DNA of 64,000 nucleotides from Sclerotinia nivalis (Eukaryota; Ascomycota; Leotiomycetes; Helotiales; Sclerotiniaceae). The notes beneath the pieces were generated by a model. The model searched no databases. It was not told the DNA's origin and saw only the letters and a list, made by a program, of their open reading frames with translations. Each line of letters begins with the position of its first letter. Positions within the stretch are counted from its first letter, which is position 1. Both the position numbers and the translations under genes were made by a program. Shown here in pieces: positions 1-11,678 of this stretch. The stretch lies in contig JAPEIS010000011.1 in the NCBI GenBank assembly GCA_029531795.1, forward strand, positions 1,426,001-1,490,000. The letters run 5' to 3'.

Positions 1-1226
1 CTGAAGTGTAAAACCTCCTCAGTCAGAAGAGAATTGAAGAAAGAAAGAAGTAAAGTATCTGTCAAGTGTGGGTAGGTTTGTAGGTAATGTACTCGAGGAT
101 GTGAGTATGTGTTAAGTGCTCGTTCGTTATTTATTGATGCGGGGTCAATATCAGATCGGGTCCAACTCAGTCACTTCAAATTGCGGGGGATGCGAGTATG
201 TCTGGATGAAGGTGGATGAGGTGTGATGTGATAGGTGATATATATTAAGGATGTAAAAGAAAGGGATATTTAAAAACGGGTGAATCTTCTCAGTAAGAAT
301 ATGAGAAGACAGGACGACAGGACTCGGTGTGTAACTTAATATAATGATAAGGTCATATTAACAACAAAAAGAAGAAATCCAATCCAAGGAAGAAGTTTGT
401 TTATGAGACGATATAATAAGACGATATAATAAAATGATGATAGCATTTTCATAGCTCTTTCCTCTCTGAAATCCTTAACCTAACCTTAGCGGAATGTCGA
501 CACCCATCAAAACGTACGATCCTACTCTATGAGCCTGAGTATTGACAGGGATAATAACAAAGCTATACGAAATTATATCCTTGAAATCCATCTGATATGC
601 ATGTGTAAATCCATACTTTGAAAATGAGCTGTTTATGACGATACCTCTTTTATTGACAACGTTGGGTTTTTGGGCTGTGAATGTCCTCAACTCCAATATA
701 TATACTCTCCCACCAGAAACAATAATATGTATGTATACCTAGGTACTATATATGTATACTCTATCCCGCATCGCATCTCATTCCTGCAAAACAAAAACAA
801 AACCAATAAGACAAATTACCACCCCTCCTCAAACTATCTCCTCAAATTATCCGAATATCAAGTGATACCAACCAACACTTTACGGCGGGGTAATGAAAAC
901 CAAACGCCATACTCGAGTAAACTCTATCTTATACTCTTTACCCAACACCCAACACCCAGCCATGTATCTTGTTCAATGTTGAGCTCCCCACATATTGTCC
1001 ATACATATTCAAACACCATACCCTCAAACCAACCAACCAACCCACCACGTCTATATCCACCTCCCCCTCCACCACCTCTATCTCAACCAATCTACCATTC
1101 CAAATCTACCCTTCTCTCCCTCCCTCCCTCTAACCCCAACCCTAACTAAACATCGACATCTCAAAATCTCGGAATCAAAATCTCCAAACAAAAAAGATCT
1201 ATCACCCTCATACACAAAACCATACA

Positions 1227-1600
1227 AAACAAACACAAACAAAATAACACAACATTAAATCCATCTATTATTTATCTAATAAATAATATATTAAAAACTA
1301 AAACTATATATCTCAATAAATCCCCAATTCCAAATCCACCTTCTTCTTTTTATTCCCCTCTCCCCTTCTCCCTCAAAAACCCAACCAGCCCAATCAGCTC
1401 GAAACATCAATACCATCAGATATTATATCCACATTACATAATCAAATAAATCAATACAATATAGATAATATATATTAAGTATACTTATTATCTCCTCTAA
1501 TATCAATTTATCACTAATTTAATATTTAACAAATAATATAATATAAATCTAAAGCTATTTATTTATACCTCAGTGTTGAAAGATATTATAATATATAGGT
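1227..1600. repeat. Tandem duplication, copy A (more AT-mutated)
   Basis: This ~374 bp segment is repeated immediately downstream (1601-1976) in the same orientation. The copies align end to end almost without gaps. Differences are mainly C/T and G/A transitions, and this copy usually carries the T or A state (for example ATCAGATATTAT against ACCGGATATCAT). That pattern is what repeat-induced point mutation leaves. No coding content was seen. Confidence 0.8.
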
Positions 1601-1976
1601 AAACAAACACAAACAAAATAACACAATATTAAATCCACCTATTATCTATCTAACAAATAATATATTGAAAACTAAAACTATATATCTCAACAAATCCCCA
1701 ATTCCAAATCCACCTTCTTCTCCCCCCTCCCCTCTCCCCTTCTCCCCCAAAAACCCAGCCAGCCCAATCAGCTCGAAATATCAATACCACCGGATATCAT
1801 ATCCACACTACACAATCAAATGAATAAACACAACATAGATACTATATATTAAATACACCCATTACCTTCTTTAATATCAACTCATCATCAATCTAGTACC
1901 TAGCAAATGATATGATATGAATCTAGAGCTACCTACCTGCACCTCGGCGTTGAAAGATATCATAATACATAGGTAA
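1601..1976. repeat. Tandem duplication, copy B (less mutated)
   Basis: Second copy of the direct duplication, retaining more C and G than copy A. A few positions go the other way (copy A keeps C where this copy has T), so both copies appear to have been hit. Both copies end in GGTAAACAA. No gene is recognised inside. Confidence 0.8.
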
Positions 1977-2710
1977 ACAATACTCGTACTGTAATCTTAC
2001 TACTATATGTATATGTATATATATCTCAAGCACATGCTACTTGCTACGCTTATTCATTATCATCAACATCCTGCAAAACCCTCATCACCATCATCATCAA
2101 CCACATTACCTATATAAACATTCAACCAACATTGTACATATATACATATATATAATCTTTCAATAATTTCTTCATTCATACATCAAATAATCAACACTGA
2201 ATCCGATCGCTCATTATCAACTTTCTACAACCGTCATCGTCATTTCACTCCCATCCCCATCCCCAACTCTTCCACCCAATATGACAGTGACACTGGTTAG
2301 ATCTCCCGATCTATCCGTTTTGTAAACATGCAAATGCTAATTCTCGCTGATTCCAGTCCATCCATTTCGTCGCATTTTTCCCAAATACCAAATCGATCGA
2401 TTTCCCAATTGTCCCTTAAAACTCCTCACAATTGCAATATGTAATTCCACACATATATAAAAATCATGGAAGTGATACCCCTACCCCGCCAATCTAATTC
2501 AAACGACATAGAAATCGTTGTTCATGCATTACCATCATCCCCTTTCCTTCCTACCGAGAGTCATCCAAATCCAGATCATGCAGCATACACCTTAAAGTCT
2601 TATCACACATCCTTCCCTAAACTCCTAAACCAAACGCCAGTTTCCAGTCAATATGAGATGGATTATATAAATTAGGACATTATTCATCATGGACCATACT
2701 CTCGATTTCA

Positions 2711-4054
2711 TTAGAGTATGCCCGAGTCTTTGAGAGCGTTCTGTAATATCGTCTCTTTAACAGCAGCGAACACAAGTCGAATATTCGAAGTATCGGTGGC
2801 TTGAGTAAGGCTATCAATGTTAGGATGTGTGCAACCCAGGGGTGAATTTGCATGGGACTTACTGTGGGTATAGATTCAGATGAGCTCGGTTAACTTGATT
2901 GAATCTCCAAAGTAAATACTTCGCTGCTCTATTCAGGTCATTTCCACCAGAATAATCCGGGAAGTAATTCTCGAGAGGTGATCGACCAAGCTTTTGTTTG
3001 AACAAATCAACTTTGTTGAGGAAGAGAATAATACTGGTTCGCATAAACCATCTTGAGTTGACGACCGAATCAAATAAGACGAGACTCTCCATCATACGGT
3101 TCTATATATTGTTAGGATTGTTGTTGGGATGATAGAGAGAAATCTTACCTGATTACTCTCCTCCAAAAGAACCTGATCATATTCACTCAAAGCAACGCAA
3201 AAGATGATTGAGGTAACATTCTCGAAGCAATGAATCCACTTCTTTCTCTCACTTCTTTGCCCACCCACATCAAACATGCTATCACAAAGTCAGCGTTGAA
3301 AGTAGGAAGCTAGCATCATAAACACTGACTGTATACTCAATGAGCCCATGGTGAATCTTGTCTCGTAGATACCAGTTGTCTTTGTTCTGGCCCTCAAAAC
3401 ATCGGCTTCGGTAGGAATGTAGTCGTGTGCTGCTATCCTTCCAGCTTCTTCGAAGAAGCTATAAGAAGTTAGAACCATACCCCATGTCCAAAGACTACAT
3501 ATTACATACTATGGTGCCGAATCCATCAAATAGAATTCACTCTGTCTTGCCAACAAACGTTCCATAGATCCATCCTTCCATATCGATGCCACAGCCGTGC
3601 CAACTCTGGGATTAAGTGGTGTATGAGGATCTGGGTCGACGATATACTCTAACAGAAATGAGCCATACTCCTTATTTGCCGGATTCGTTGGCTCGATCTC
3701 CATCTGTCGCATTGCACCGACCAATGCTTTTGCACAATCAATCAAATTTTTATAGATCGTCAATCGATACAAAGCTAACTCGTCCACGGTGTACCCATTC
3801 TGGTGTATGATTTTCATCTGCTTGACTATCGTTGATTTACCACTCTCGCCCGAACCTATTTCGATGATGGTTAGTATCGTATCACTATTGCCTATGTCTC
3901 GAAGACCGTAAGATGGTTTCAATTATATACCTAATAGAAGGATTTTGCATTCTCGTCGAAGTCTTTTCGAGTCCTCTTCCAACCTCTTATCAATCAGTTG
4001 ACTTCTCTTCCTCTGTTCCGTATCTTCCACATTCGAGCTCATACAAGCCCCCAT
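2711..4054 (-). CDS. gna-3: Heterotrimeric G-protein alpha subunit, group III (GanB/GNA-3 type)
   Basis: A GTP-binding switch that relays receptor signals, in fungi usually carbon or nutrient sensing through cAMP. Six exons: 4054-3931, 3855-3510, 3458-3330, 3278-3149, 3101-2863, 2810-2711, giving 355 residues, the normal length. The N-terminus MGACMSS has Gly2 for myristoylation and Cys4 for palmitoylation, placing it at the inner plasma membrane. Seen in order: P-loop GSGESGKST (42-50), switch I with Arg181 in RARTKTTG, switch [14 protein letters not shown] (203-214) with catalytic Gln207, NKVD (272-275) and TQATDT (325-330). The C-terminus KDSGIL lacks the cysteine at -4 that pertussis toxin modifies. 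That tail is typical of fungal group III and separates it from group I, which ends CGLI. Family call is firm; the group assignment rests on my memory of the C-termini. Confidence 0.95.
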
Positions 4055-7000
4055 CGTGCTTCACCTGCCTGGCTGCAGAAGCAGCCCCGCTTTCCTTGTA
4101 ATTATTTCGATGGATGTAATGACGATGAGGCTATCCTTATTCGTTATATACCGTTTGCTGATTGTTGTCGAGAGTTTCGTCGTCACTTGATTGAGTTGTG
4201 ACGTTATATGCAATCCTTAGTCCAACTCGATATCCAACTCGATTCGCGAGGCTATCGATCCGGTTCAATTGTATTGTTGACAATGTATAAATTTGGGCAA
4301 GGATTATTGTGACTCGAGATTTCGTAAGTATAAGTTGTGAAGGAGCTCAGGGTAAAGCTGATAAGATCGATGGATGATACTTTGAGTTGTGACGGAAATA
4401 GACTTGAAGAAGGATATATTCTTGAAATGCCGTCCAGTACAATACCGAGTCCCCACAGCCCAGAAGAAGCGGATGGGTTGTTTTAGTGAGACAGAATCAC
4501 CCGAGGCAGAGGTCAATAAGGAATTTTTTCTCTCCTTTTGGATCGGATCTTTAATAGCGAACAAAGCCAATTGTTTTAAGTTTTGTTGTCTTTGTATTGA
4601 TCTTGCAATGTGTGTGATGTGATTTGAGGTTTTTGAAAGGATAATATGAAATCTTTTTTTAAGATTTTATGAACAAAGAGATTCGAGGATTAGAGAAAGA
4701 TGACAAGGGGAGGTTGGGATGATTTGTTTGATTGATTGATTTGTCTGTGAAAGGGTGGACACTGGACTCGAATGAATCGAATGAATGAGATAGAGAGATG
4801 GTCTTAGCTCCCCGCAACTTTGTTGATGGCTCTAGGCGAATATTTCTTAATTCCAAGTTCAAACAATGGTGAAGGAGGTGGATATATGAAGATGGTAAGA
4901 AAGTCCAAATACAGATAATATTTGAAATGAGAGGACTCGAATTGGTGAAACAAGATCCGAATGCCTGGTATAGCCTTTGGATTGATTAATTCTAACCTTC
5001 AATTGTTGATTCAAGCTGAGTACTTGGTATTTCGTCCTTTCGTACTTTCGTATATATGGAGAAAACCTGCTCTTACTTCGATATTAGCATAGCAGGGTGA
5101 CCAAACCTTAAGTCAGGTAAAGAGGTAAAATGGTATTGCAATATAATTGATTTGCCGGAGGAATTGATAATGAAAGTCATCAGCCGGGCATCCACGTTTA
5201 GACCTGCGACTATTCGGAAATTTATAATTCTCACCAATTTTAAGGAAAGTAACTGGATGGATGGATATAAGAGAGGGATGATTAGAGGGATGATTAGATG
5301 CATCAAGAAAATGTATTGATGTCAATCTAGTTATCAACCTTATGACCTCAACATTTGATGATAGAAGTCATTAGTACCTAGGTCGTGTTATGTCAACATA
5401 GCTACTCTACTCTACTCGACATACTATTTTCCTATTCTTTGATCAGATGTATATACTGTGCGATACTCGAACCCTGTTCAAAGATCTACTGAAAGTCTAC
5501 GCGCTGCTATTCTTAAGCAATATCCGAAATAGCAGCTGGCAACATAATAAGAAAACATCTACAAATCTGACAAGAGATTGACAGTTCTACAAGGCACAGC
5601 TCTCGGTCCATTAAAGAAAGGTCTGGGCGAATAACATCTCACGATGCCTGTTTCCAGTAATATCTTACAATTTCTCTTGCCGGCCGGCACAGTACGGTAA
5701 AGTACTTACATTGAGGCTTCGCTTTCTCTGATATGTTGTGTTACCGCGCGTATGTATTTTTATATCTTCAAATTAGTTTCTACATCAATCTAAAGTTAAC
5801 TTCACAGATTCACATAATGAATAAGATCCTCCTTCGACCCCGAATCTCAAACATCCCAATCTTTAATCCATGAATCACTCAATCACTCAATCATTCAAAC
5901 ACTCAATCACTCAATCACTCAAACCACGCTTCAAAAACCAACAACCTCGTGGCCGCAACAATTCACCACCCACCATTTGCCCCAAGCTTCACCGATCTTC
6001 TCAATGGTTTCCACTTATTCCACTTTACTTGCAACTTTATCCCTAAGTCATTCATTTTTGAATTACTAGTATCACAATGCGTATATAATATATAACAAAC
6101 GTGAATCCAAAAACTTTAAATCAAAAAAGAAAGATAAAATCATGACCTTATATCTATCCGAAACAGGGGATTGACATTTCATTCATATTCACAATTCATC
6201 CAACACAAGATCTCTCATCTCCCATCTCAAATCCGATCAAATCATCCACGTGTAAACACCAGATCAAAGATCAAAGATCAAAGATCTTAACAGCACACAT
6301 ATTTATTTACCAGGAATCTCGTATAACAGCCATGATTCATGAATTCATTAACGCACTTCGTACTTCATCTCCAATTCATCCAAACACACTAGAACTCAAT
6401 ACATCCACATCTAGCCCCATCCATTCCCTCGGGCCTCTACGTATGGATGCAAGGAAACAGAAATATATTTCATTTTTTGCACCCAAAACGCCTCTTGCGC
6501 CTTTACAACGTTAAGCTACACAAGGCAGATGTTCTTCCTCTCTATATGATAATGTAGTGTCATCTATAAATTCCATATACCATCCGCAAATCCAGTCGTT
6601 TCAACACGAAAATAAAAGTACATTCTTTCATATTGTATTTCACGATCCATCCCCATCCACTCATCCACTCGTCCATCACAAACCCATCACAAACCCATCA
6701 AATCCTATTCATGTTAATGATCACCCCAATTACAATGACACAAATGTAGACAGCCATTCAATTCTGCCTTGCACATGCCCTGCCCCAAACCATACAACCA
6801 CATCACATCTCACAGCACCCTGTACCCACAGAGGCTCAAAGTTCCAACACGCGAAACAAGCATGGCTGGACCCTCCAAGTCCCTCTCTAATAAGTCAATC
6901 CCAGCACATGCCACGCGATATCCATCCGCTTATCCACTAATTTTGTTTTTTTTCTCCCGCCTGCTACCTTACCTTACCTTGACCCTATCGCACAGAGTAT

Positions 7001-7240
7001 CTCACCAGGTCAAGTACGTACTGAGATAATTATTCACTCCATCAAACCCTGTGCCGTGCTGTCCGCTCAATTTCGGTACACGAACGCTTTGACTTTGATT
7101 CTTGACTTCATTTACTATGTACTTCGTAGAATAACTTATAAATAGTAAGGGTATTAGATAGATACCTAATAAAAAGTTAACCAATCAATCAATCTTCTCA
7201 TGAAAAGGATAAATAGTCATGATTCATGATATTTCTTCAT

Positions 7241-7310
7241 CTACCTACTCTATGATATGATATGATATGATTACGCGGTAGACGAATAAAATCGCATGTA
7301 GAGTAGGTAG
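7241..7310. repeat. Imperfect inverted repeat with TACCTA arms
   Basis: CTACCTACTCTA at 7241-7252 is the reverse complement of TAGAGTAGGTAG at 7299-7310. The loop is about 46 bp and contains a short TATGA-type repeat (TATGATATGATATGATATGAT). It could fold as a hairpin or be a relic of a small inverted-repeat element. No function is visible. Confidence 0.7.
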
Positions 7311-7752
7311 GTAGACTATCAAAACCAAAATATATTCTTTTCAAGCTATTTATCTAAATATTTTATAGCTACCTACCTAGTAGTAATAAGCATCAGAGGT
7401 TACTTACCTATTATTTGACTAACTGACTGACGAATCTGAATTGAGATATCGAGGTGTGTTGTGAGATATCTAGGTAGGTGGTAGATAGGTATGTAGATGG
7501 GATGGGTATATTTGATCTTTGAGTACCTATGTAACAACCACCGAAACCCCAGACAAGCATTGTATCTTTGTCATCCTGTCCTCTTCAATAACCTAGTATA
7601 TAACTTTTCATTCTCCTTTTCACCCCCTTATTCCCTCCCGTCCTTTTTCCTCCTTCCCTCTGGATCTAATCTATCTTTTACCATTCACATTCACACCCAC
7701 ATCACCACATTTAAACAAGTGTCCTCAAGACCCTCAAGACCCTCAAGACACC

Positions 7753-8010
7753 CTCTCTTCCCTCCTCTCTTCCCTCCTCTCTTCCCTCCTCTCTTCCCTC
7801 CTCTCTTCCCTCTCCTCTCCCCCAACCAAAATCAACCTCCAGCCCATCTACATCTACATCTACATCTACATCTACATCTACATCTACATCTACATCTACA
7901 TCTACATCTACCTATCCATATCAAATTCCCCTCTCATACTCAATCCCCTCCTCTCATACTCAATCCCCTCCTCTCATACTCAATCCCCTCCTCTCATACT
8001 CAATCCCTAT
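7753..8010. repeat. Cluster of three minisatellite/microsatellite arrays
   Basis: Three simple arrays follow each other: about five copies of a 12-mer CTCTTCCCTCCT (roughly 7753-7815), eleven copies of the hexamer CATCTA (7845-7910), and four copies of a 20-mer starting CTCTCATACTC (7931-8010). They keep one reading frame open for 225 codons (7497-8174), giving poly Leu-His and Pro-rich text. This is judged a by-product of repeats whose units contain no stop. Confidence 0.85.
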
Positions 8011-8525
8011 ATTCATACAAATATCAGATAATATTTACTACTCTTTCACTCATTCATTCATTCATTTACTCACCAACTCACCCACTCAATAGCCAAGAGC
8101 CAGCCAGCGAGCCAGCAATCTACTTACACCCGCGTAAATCCCTCCCGAAAAGCAAACCAAGGCACAGTAAGTAAATAACCTTACCGTTACCATTATAAAC
8201 CATCGATACAATGCCAAACACCAATAGATACATATCACTACACCTCACACATCTCTCACATAAAACCCTTCTTCAAATTTTTACACTTTCAAAAGATAAA
8301 TACTCAAGTATTTTGTTTATTAAATAAATTCATTTTCTCGCTCTTCAACCCAACCTAACAAGGTTTACGAGGTGTTTTGCTTTAACTCTCTCCCATTCAT
8401 TAACACTTCTATTTATTTCGCTTCCGGCTGCTTATCTTCCCAATCATCATCCATCCATCCCTCTTCATCCTGGACGTCACATCACATCCAACCCTCAAAC
8501 CATTCCTCAGTCATCAAATTCAACA

Positions 8526-8624
8526 ATGACCAATTGCGATATGTTACAGTCTGCCCTCCATCCCTCCATCCCAGAGTCCTATCCCCCGCGCAACCCATAT
8601 AAGTATTTTCGTTCTCATCCATAG
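8526..8624 (+). CDS. Candidate 32-residue small ORF
   Basis: An ATG in a good fungal context (TTCAACAATGACC) follows a long CT-rich leader-like stretch and opens a 32-codon frame that starts MTNCDMLQSA, runs through PSIPESYPPRNPYKYF and stops at TAG. The composition looks more protein-like than the surrounding simple sequence. I do not recognise it. It could be a short conserved peptide, an upstream ORF, or chance. Confidence 0.2.
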   Translation: MTNCDMLQSALHPSIPESYPPRNPYKYFRSHP

Positions 8625-9054
8625 AACTAAAATTCCCCAATGTGATGTGCAAAGATATGAGTTAGGTATCCGCGGTATCAAAAAAAGAAAAATTAAAAAC
8701 AGGAAAAATTGAAGTGTAGAACACATAACTGTGTTTCCACAACAAGCAACCAGTAGCTTTCTCTCAACTCCCCCTTCCATCCCAAATATGCCCGATGAAA
8801 TTTGTCAAGACTGGCACCAGAAAGGAGATGAACAAAAACGATGAAAAATGCATGAATACGCCTGATTATTGCCTCTTCATCCATTGACTGTGATCAAAAG
8901 ATAGCTAGCAGGAAACTAATACCAAATTCTGCCAATGTCCTGTGTGAGGGCTACTAACTTTTATCATCAACTTCAATGAGCCGCCAATTCATAAAAGGTC
9001 ATCCATCATGAATCTCTAACGAAAGAGATGTATGGTTAAAGAAAAGTTCATGAA

Positions 9055-11678
9055 TCATGCAAGATATCCGAGCTCATCTTCATCAAGTCGTTCTAGATAT
9101 TCCTTCTCCAGTAAGATATCAATACACTTCTTGATATCTGGAATCTTAGGTGAGAATCGGGACCGGATCTGGTTGATTGTTTCGCCGACAAGTTGGCTGT
9201 GCTTCATCCTCTTTCGTGCCTTCATAATACGAACAATAGCAGACTAAAAAATAAGTTAGTGGGAGTCCAATCGTAATACATGAATGAATTCTACATACCT
9301 GCATCAGCAACTTTCTATCTTCCTCGATAGTCTTATGAGTGTCATCAACCTCTTGCTTTTGCTCTGACTTGATACCAATATTCAAATTGACACGAATCTT
9401 CTTACTCTTGAAGTCATAATTCAAGTGGAAGGTTTTACCGGGTCCTGGCTTATCATCTGCCGGAGTCATAGTGAGGACCTTGGATTTCAGGAAGATACCG
9501 AGTATGGGATCAAGGACATCAGCCTGTAGTTGTGTTGCCTTGGCGAGATCCTCATAGCTGTTCTTATCGCTCTCGTTAAACAGTAAAAGGATGGCCATTT
9601 GGTAAGTCGAAACCTGGAAAGTATATGGAGTCTTTTGGTTTTTGCAATAGTTTGCTTTGATCTCGCCCTTACACAACTGCCAAAGCCACGTGAGTTTTCT
9701 ACCACTGTGCTTCTGGTTGTAGAAGTTTTGGAAACGCTCATAGGCCTTAGAAATCTCCATTGGTGGAGTGAAATCTGTGTTCGGTGGATTCAAAGGCCAC
9801 ATACCCGTACCTAAGATTGAGTAGCTGGCATCGATTGGCTTTTCTTCGCCTCCAGTGAAGATTCCTGACTCAAATTCCTTGAAGCCACTATTCAAATCCT
9901 TCGAAATTTGAATATCCTGGAACATGCGTTGAAGTTTGTTGGTATATTCGAATCCACATGCCTCCTTCAATTTGCTGATCATACTTGTCTCGGCATCATC
10001 CGATGAAGAGCTAGTATGGACCAATCTTCGAGCAAGCATACGTGAGTAGAACTTCTGGAATACATCCTTATCCTCAATATACTTGAAGACTGTCATAATT
10101 TGTGTAAGGGAGTTTTCAATATCGCTCTCCTCAGCTCCGCTGGCACTCTTCTTTAGCAACGAGTCAGCGTATTTGGCGAGCAATTCAGGTGACTTATTGG
10201 ATCCAGATTTGCAGATTTCATTGCGGTTGACAAACTCCTTGCAAGCGTTATCAAGAGATCGAGTAAATTCCGGCTCATCCTTGAATGCTTGCTTAACAAG
10301 ACCTTGATATTGTGTGTGGATCTCAAGAAGAGCGTCGACGTAAACCTTAGGTTCGAGTTTATCACCCTCACTAGCGACTTTCGAAACTGCTGCAAGACCG
10401 GCTTTGCGAACATGAGCCTCGAATCTGGTACGGAGGGGCTCAAGACCATCAGGAATTCTTGCCAACAAATTATACATACGTGCCATATCTTCGTATCGGT
10501 CGTTGTCCAAAAGAACCTGGAACTCATCTCGAAGAATTACGGAGTGGTCTGCAATAAGAGCAGTGTTGCAGGCCTTCTTCAATGGGATGATGATATCCTG
10601 GTGGAGGTACATTCTAACGCGCTCTTCCTCTTCGTCCAATCGAATTTCGGCTTTCTTCATATATTCCACTATGCTGTTTTCCGCAACAAATTGTTTCGAT
10701 TCGGCTCTGTAGAATGCCTCGGTGGCTGCCAAGAATGGCTTCTCGAAGTGGAAACGGTAAACGTCGAGGGTCGATTTAGTAGGATCTGCCTCATCTAGCC
10801 CAAGTGACACAAAGGAGTCGACAATGGCCTTGATTTGATTATGCTCGATAGTCTCGCCATTTCTTTGCCTCTCGACCATTTTGAGAACAGCATCCATAAC
10901 CTTTTCATGAACAGATTGGAATAGAGTTTGTCTCCATTGAACAAGATGTAGAGTATAGACATCGTAGATATTTTTCTTTCCCTCATCCATTTCTCGCTTG
11001 ACCCAATGGCGATTGAGATATCGAAACAAATGATTGATATATTTTGCTGCTGTCGTGTATCGGTCCCATTCTCGAATGTAGAAACTGAGGAGAGCTTCAT
11101 CGACATGTGTTTTAGAGGCGAGAACGAGTTCCTTGAGATATTGTGTTAGATAGGAGATGAGGTTTTTGTATAAGTCCTCGCCGAGAAGATGTGCTATAAA
11201 ATTATCAGTACATGTATGTCTTGTATTTGGAAAGGTGCATCTCTCGCCTCCACGATGCGCGCCTCCAATAACTCCTGGACCAGTATTGCTGACTGCCTTT
11301 TGTGATGTACAGAAATTGTGAACGGCTCTATTTTAAGGGTTAGATGATGCTGTCAGAGTTTGGATATCGGAATGCTTACGTGTATACTCCCATATACTAT
11401 AGATAAAAAGTCAGTAAATGCGCATCATGAACGGAGAAAGTTGGAGAGGGGGCACCTACAGTAGTCATATCAACACCATCTGCCAATTGTAGCATGACCT
11501 TCGATACTCCAGCCTCGAGGTATTTCCATCTAAATCGCAGAAATTCATAGTTAGCATGTTAGATACAATAAGATCGAGGGGGAAGGGGTAGATCGAAAAG
11601 ATCAAGTACGAACGTCGCATCCAAGTCCTCCCGATTTGGGACTGGAGGCATAACAACCGTCCTGGTAGCTACCGTCAT
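9055..11678 (-). CDS. culA: Cullin-1 (SCF ubiquitin ligase scaffold)
   Basis: Scaffold of SCF ubiquitin ligases: the N-terminal cullin repeats hold Skp1/F-box adaptors and the C-terminal domain holds the RING protein and ubiquitin-conjugating enzyme. Probable exons: 11678-11614, 11529-11460, 11396-11380, 11327-11254, 11193-9299, 9243-9055, giving 769 residues, close to CUL1 of other eukaryotes. The start [14 protein letters not shown] opens the frame. The cullin homology region includes [15 protein letters not shown] and [16 protein letters not shown]. The end carries the neddylation motif [13 protein letters not shown], with the acceptor lysine at about 715, and the winged-helix tail ending [13 protein letters not shown]. 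The fourth intron has a weak GTGGAG donor and is in frame, so a form 20 residues longer is possible. The last intron (9244-9298) is well supported. Confidence 0.95.

Larger units (their letters stand above)
1..2710. other. Gene-free region downstream of the G-alpha gene
   Basis: No recognisable gene. The + strand from about 670 to 2450 is rich in C and T with runs such as CCACC and CCCTCC, so open frames here read as Pro/Ser/Thr/His low complexity. It contains the tandem duplication at 1227-1976. A 69-codon frame starts at 2466 (MEVIPLPRQS...) and a two-exon 25-codon frame could start at 2281, but neither resembles a known family and both may lie in the trailer of the convergent G-alpha transcript. 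Confidence 0.7.
4055..9054. other. Five-kilobase gene-free interval between G-alpha and cullin
   Basis: No recognisable gene. The part nearest 4055 must hold the G-alpha promoter, as that gene is transcribed leftward. Short repeats include AATCACTC units near 5871-5920, three GATCAAA units near 6261-6285, an inverted repeat at 7241-7310 and minisatellites at 7753-8010. From about 5800 to 8600 the + strand is strongly CT-rich, as in fungal leaders, which could mean an unannotated rightward transcript. A 32-codon frame at 8526-8624 is listed separately. Confidence 0.7.

Noticed and set aside
670..1149. 159-codon + strand frame
   Set aside because: Low-complexity Pro/Ser/Thr text from CT-rich DNA, overlapped by another open frame; no domain.
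7845..8010. CRISPR-like regular repeats
   Set aside because: Direct tandem arrays without unique spacers, in a eukaryotic genome.
7497..8174. 225-codon + strand frame with Leu-His repeats
   Set aside because: Produced by tandem repeats whose units lack stops; no protein-like sequence outside the arrays.
10289..10798. 169-codon + strand frame
   Set aside because: Antisense to the large cullin exon; shadow of strong coding sequence.
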